Source: Fimenecus sp045631225 (lineage in GTDB: Bacteria; Bacillota; Clostridia; Oscillospirales; Acutalibacteraceae). From it: 64,000 nucleotides of DNA. The notes below the pieces were generated by a model. That model was given only the letters and a program-made list of their open reading frames with translations, was not told where the DNA came from and did not search any database. A program made the translations under genes and the position numbers. The stretch's first letter is position 1. Each line of letters starts with the position of its first letter. The stretch lies in contig JAZQUG010000031.1 in the NCBI GenBank assembly GCA_045631225.1, positions 7,259 to 71,258 of the forward strand, written 5' to 3'. Positions 61,425-64,000 of this stretch are shown here, in pieces.

Positions 61425-61739
61425 GCACACGTGGGAATGGGCGTAGTATGCCTGTTCGTAAAAACCGTGCGATATGCGATGAAGCGGTAGGTGGCTGCAC
61501 GACGATGCAGGGAATTACCGTGGAGTATGTCTGATTTTAAATCGGGCGACCAATAATGCTTTTAAAACCTTGTGGCTATAACCCAACTATGCCATAACGG
61601 TACTTGCAGGAGCATTCTGCGCTATTTTACGCCGTCCGAAAAATCAGAGCCGATTTTTCGGTTTTTAAAACGGAAGGGTGGAAACACCCGGATGAGTTGC
61701 AAGTAAAATAACGTGCCCAGTAATTTAGGAGGAAACAAA
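61425..61739 (+). ncRNA. Structured cis-regulatory leader RNA of the S10 operon
   Basis: No ORF. The region is locally richer in GC than its surroundings and contains several hairpins: CTGCA/TGCAG near 61495-61510, GATT/AATC near 61533-61544, the terminator at 61636-61666 and GGGTG/CACCC near 61676-61688. Wording such as GATGAAGCGGTAGGTGGC and GTGGAGTATGTC followed by GGGCGACC seems, from memory, conserved ahead of rpsJ in related clostridia. TACTTGCA (61601-61608) can pair with TGCAAGTA (61698-61705), and TATTTTAC (61623-61630) with GTAAAATA (61703-61710); the downstream partners overlap. Likely an autoregulatory attenuator responding to a ribosomal protein, in analogy to the L4-controlled E. 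coli S10 leader. Confidence 0.7.
61636..61666 (+). terminator. Intrinsic terminator inside the S10 leader
   Basis: Perfect 10-bp stem CCGAAAAATC / GATTTTTCGG, loop AGAGC-C, then TTTTT, 74 bases before the rpsJ start. Its place within the leader indicates transcription attenuation. Confidence 0.85.
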
Positions 61740-62057
61740 ATGGCAGCAACAAAAGGTAAGAAAATCAGAATCAGACTTAAGGGTTATGACCATGACCTTG
61801 TAGACAAGGCAGCGGAAAAGATTGTTGAAACAGCAAAGCGTACAGGCGCTCAGGTTTCAGGTCCTGTTCCACTTCCAACAGAAAAGGAAATCGTTACAAT
61901 CCTTCGTGCTGTTCATAAGTACAAGGACAGCCGTGAACAGTTTGAGCAGAGAACACACAAAAGGCTTATCGACATTTTAAGACCCTCAAACAAAACAGTT
62001 GAGGCTCTTACAAGTCTTGAGCTTCCTGCCGGTGTTGACATCGAGATTAAACTCTAA
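61740..62057 (+). CDS. rpsJ: 30S ribosomal protein S10
   Basis: 105 residues from the ATG at 61740 (TAGGAGGA upstream); the frame upstream is leader RNA. KIRIRLKGYDHDLVDKAAEKIV, GPVPLPTEKE, EQFEQRTHKRLIDI and LPAGVDIEIKL are S10. First gene of the S10 operon; also NusB partner in antitermination. Confidence 0.98.
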   Translation: MAATKGKKIRIRLKGYDHDLVDKAAEKIVETAKRTGAQVSGPVPLPTEKEIVTILRAVHKYKDSREQFEQRTHKRLIDILRPSNKTVEALTSLELPAGVDIEIKL

Positions 62058-62093
62058 TATTTAATCTTTAAGAACAAGACATCGAGCAAGGTC

Positions 62094-62112
62094 AAGTCGG
62101 TACATACCGACC
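62094..62112 (+). other. Intercistronic hairpin rpsJ-rplC
   Basis: GTCGGT / ACCGAC stem with loop ACAT, extendable by flanking bases, in the 78-base gap. There is no T-tract, so it is not a terminator; it may affect processing or translation. Confidence 0.55.
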
Positions 62113-62135
62113 AATAACCAAAGGAGGAAATAAAA

Positions 62136-62768
62136 ATGCAAAAAGGTCTTATCGGTAAAAAAATCGGTATGACACAGCTTTTCGACGAAAACGGAAAAGT
62201 AATTCCTGTTACAGTTGTTGAAGCTGGTCCATGCACAGTAGTGCAGAAGAAGACAATCGAGAACGACGGCTACGCTGCAGTTCAGGTTGGTTTTGGCGAC
62301 GTTAAGGTAACTAAGGTGAATAAGCCAATGGCTGGTCACTTCAAGAAGGCTGACGTTGCTCCAAAGAAAGTGCTCAAGGAATTCAGACTTGCAGACACAG
62401 AATCAGTAAACGTAGGTGACATCCTCAAGGCTGACATCTTCGCAGTAGGCGATAGAGTTGACGTTGTAGGAACAAGCAAAGGTAAGGGTACAGCAGGTGT
62501 AATTAAGCGTTGGAACTTCTCACGTCTTAAGGAAACTCACGGTACAGGCCCTGTTCACCGTCACGGTGGATCACTCGGCGTTATCGACCCAGCTCGTATC
62601 TTCAAAGGAAAGAAGATGGCTGGTCATCTCGGTGCTGAAAAAGTTACAGTTCAGAACCTTGACATCGTTAAGGTAGATGTAGAAAACAATCTTATCGCTA
62701 TTAAGGGCGCTATTCCAGGTCCTAAGAACGGTATCGTTGTTATCGCAGACTCAGTTAAATCAAAGTAA
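62136..62768 (+). CDS. rplC: 50S ribosomal protein L3
   Basis: 210 residues. GLIGKKIGMTQLFDENGKVIPVTVVEAGP (in pieces), GVIKRWNFSRLKETHGTGPVHRHGGSLG (in pieces) and MAGHLGAEKVTVQNL are L3 hallmarks; the central loop reaches the peptidyl transferase centre. RBS AAAGGAGG. Confidence 0.99.
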   Translation: MQKGLIGKKIGMTQLFDENGKVIPVTVVEAGPCTVVQKKTIENDGYAAVQVGFGDVKVTKVNKPMAGHFKKADVAPKKVLKEFRLADTESVNVGDILKADIFAVGDRVDVVGTSKGKGTAGVIKRWNFSRLKETHGTGPVHRHGGSLGVIDPARIFKGKKMAGHLGAEKVTVQNLDIVKVDVENNLIAIKGAIPGPKNGIVVIADSVKSK

Positions 62769-62785
62769 GAGAGGAGAGTTAAGAA

Positions 62786-63409
62786 ATGGCTAAATTAGCA
62801 GTAGTAGATACAAAGGGCAAAAAAGTTTCTGATATCGAGCTTAACGACGGCATTTTTGCTATCGAGCCAAACAAATCAGCAATGCACCTTGTAGTAGTTA
62901 ATTACTTGGCACATCAGCGTCAGGGTACACAGTCAACTCTCACTCGTGCAGAGGTGTCTGGTGGCGGTAAGAAACCATGGAGACAGAAGGGTACAGGTAG
63001 AGCTCGTCAGGGTTCAACAAGAGCTCCTCAGTGGACACATGGTGGTATCACATTTGGTCCTAAGCCACGTGCTTACGGATTCTCAATCAACAAGAAGGTA
63101 AGAAGACTTGCTATGAAGTCAGCTCTTTCTTCAAAGGTTGCAGCAGATGAAATGATCGTTCTTGATTCTTTCAATATGGATGCAATCAAAACTAAGGAAG
63201 CAGCTAACGTTCTTTCAGCTATCAATGCTGGCAAGAAGACACTTATCGTTCTTCCTGAGAAAAACGACGTAGTTTATAAGAGTGCAAGAAACATCGAAGG
63301 TGTTAACGTAACTCTTGTAAATACACTTAATGTTTATGACATTCTTAACTGCGACAAAATCGTAGTACTTAAGGATGCAGTAGCAAAAATTGAGGAGGTT
63401 TACGCATAA
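62786..63409 (+). CDS. rplD: 50S ribosomal protein L4
   Basis: 207 residues. KPWRQKGTGRARQGSTRAPQW and GGITFGPKPRAYGFSINKK are the exit-tunnel loop of L4. In E. coli L4 represses its own operon through the leader; the leader here has an attenuator shape, so the same loop may exist. Stop overlaps rplW start (TAATG). Confidence 0.99.
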   Translation: MAKLAVVDTKGKKVSDIELNDGIFAIEPNKSAMHLVVVNYLAHQRQGTQSTLTRAEVSGGGKKPWRQKGTGRARQGSTRAPQWTHGGITFGPKPRAYGFSINKKVRRLAMKSALSSKVAADEMIVLDSFNMDAIKTKEAANVLSAINAGKKTLIVLPEKNDVVYKSARNIEGVNVTLVNTLNVYDILNCDKIVVLKDAVAKIEEVYA

Positions 63410-63702
63410 TGAAACTTGCACAGGAAATTATCCTCGCTCCTGTTATTACTGAAGAGTCAATGATGGGTACTGCAGACAAGAAATACACATTCAAAGTTGC
63501 TAAGGATGCAACTAAGGTTGACATCGCAAAGGCTGTTGAAACACTTTTCGGCGTTAAGGTTGAAAAGGTTAACACAATGAACGTTCGTGGTCAGCTCAGA
63601 CGCTACGGAAGATTTGAGGGCTTCAAAGCTTCTTGGAAAAAGGCTATCGTAACTTTGACAGCTGATTCAAAGACAATCGAATTCTTTGACGGAATGATGT
63701 AA
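63409..63702 (+). CDS. rplW: 50S ribosomal protein L23
   Basis: 97 residues. IILAPVITEESMMG, YTFKVAKDATKVDIAKAVETLFGVKVEKVNTMN (in pieces) are L23. Sits at the tunnel exit and binds trigger factor and SRP. RBS GGAGG lies in the end of rplD. Confidence 0.98.
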   Translation: MKLAQEIILAPVITEESMMGTADKKYTFKVAKDATKVDIAKAVETLFGVKVEKVNTMNVRGQLRRYGRFEGFKASWKKAIVTLTADSKTIEFFDGMM

Positions 63703-63811
63703 TCCCGATTACTTAACGGTAATCAAAAGGACAATGTTCCTATAAAATCCGGCGGTAAAGTATGGAGAATGACATTGCTCCGCAAAGCCGCTATAAGGAG
63801 AGTGTAGAAAA
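63703..63811 (+). other. Intercistronic region rplW-rplB with hairpins
   Basis: GATTAC / GTAATC hairpin (63706-63723) directly after the stop and a GGAG-AATG / ATTG-CTCC hairpin near 63763-63780. No T-tract. The spacing is long for this operon, in which most genes abut. Confidence 0.5.
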
Positions 63812-64000
63812 ATGTCTATTAAGCTTTACAAGCCGACAAGTAACGCAAGACGTAACATGTCGACTACAGATTATTCCGAGCTTTCAAAGGTTGCTCCCGA
63901 AAGAAGCCTTCTTGTTTCACTCAAGAAGAACAGCGGCCGTAACAGCTACGGAAGAATCACAGTTCGTCATCGCGGTGGCGGACAGAGAAGAAAGTATCGT
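63812..64000 (+). CDS. rplB: 50S ribosomal protein L2, N-terminal part (runs off window)
   Basis: 63 codons to the window end, in frame. IKLYKPTSNARRNMST, LVSLKKNSGRNSYGRI and TVRHRGGGQRRKYR are the conserved N-terminal L2 segments. RBS AAGGAGAG. The rest lies outside the window. Confidence 0.98.
   Translation, partial: MSIKLYKPTSNARRNMSTTDYSELSKVAPERSLLVSLKKNSGRNSYGRITVRHRGGGQRRKYR

Overview
The window is AT-rich, gene-dense chromosomal DNA. Gene content and order point to an anaerobic low-GC Gram-positive gut bacterium of the class Clostridia, most like the Ruminococcaceae/Oscillospiraceae. Reasons: PolC as replicative polymerase; the order pyrH-frr-uppS-cdsA-dxr-rseP-ispG-polC; a HisZ plus short HisG pair; an oxygen-sensitive iron-sulfur serine dehydratase; a radical-SAM sulfatase maturase next to a Cys-type sulfatase; separate proteins with cohesin and dockerin modules; and sigma-A promoters that are nearly all TTGACA/TATAAT-like with a 17-base spacer. 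Species is not claimed.

Layout. 1-7000 (+): end of nrdR, a secreted transglutaminase-like protein with a C-terminal dockerin-like module, a secreted alpha/beta hydrolase, a Tet(M)-type translation GTPase and a second hydrolase. 7035-15885 (-): one long run of genes for surface glycan export and assembly (ABC-2 permease, ATPase, Stealth phosphotransferase, TagF-GT4 fusion) continuing into YhcH, serine dehydratase and a GH43-like protein, plus a separately transcribed cohesin protein. 16235-18439: a GT2 and a NahK-like sugar kinase, converging. 18646-28711 (+): the pyrH to polC operon. 28805-36415 (+): a his operon without hisH and hisF, then an M20 peptidase. 36698-40949 (+): RNA methyltransferases and a lipid kinase. 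40999-41074 (-): tRNA-Thr(GGT). 41239-45927 (+): an HTH/membrane protein pair, an amino-acid ABC transporter and a small ORF. 45986-51082 (-): sulfatase and its maturase, an acyltransferase and a D,D-carboxypeptidase. 51255-59370: mostly accessory genes, including a small secreted peptide and an orphan lysis cassette. 59532 to the end (+): a SulP transporter and the start of the S10 ribosomal protein operon with a structured leader.

Most notable. (1) A six-gene cassette (HTH, coiled coil, BppU-like/SGNH tail-type protein, GH25 endolysin, XhlA-like protein, holin) lies behind a consensus promoter and an exact CGAAC-N4-GTTCG LexA/SOS box, with no other phage genes around it. (2) PolC lacks its internal DnaQ-like proofreading domain but keeps all nine apparent PHP metal ligands. 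(3) The amino-acid-binding lipoprotein of the ABC transporter is circularly permuted: its second half precedes its first half. (4) The S10 leader holds a terminator and overlapping pairing options. (5) A small ORF has its Shine-Dalgarno inside the 3' arm of a terminator hairpin.

The genes together describe a glycan-oriented gut anaerobe that imports and activates sugars, desulfates substrates, builds a phosphate-linked surface polymer and carries cohesin/dockerin parts. The main biosynthetic operons are isoprenoid, phospholipid and histidine. All functional calls are by recognition of motifs and family resemblance; no database search was run.
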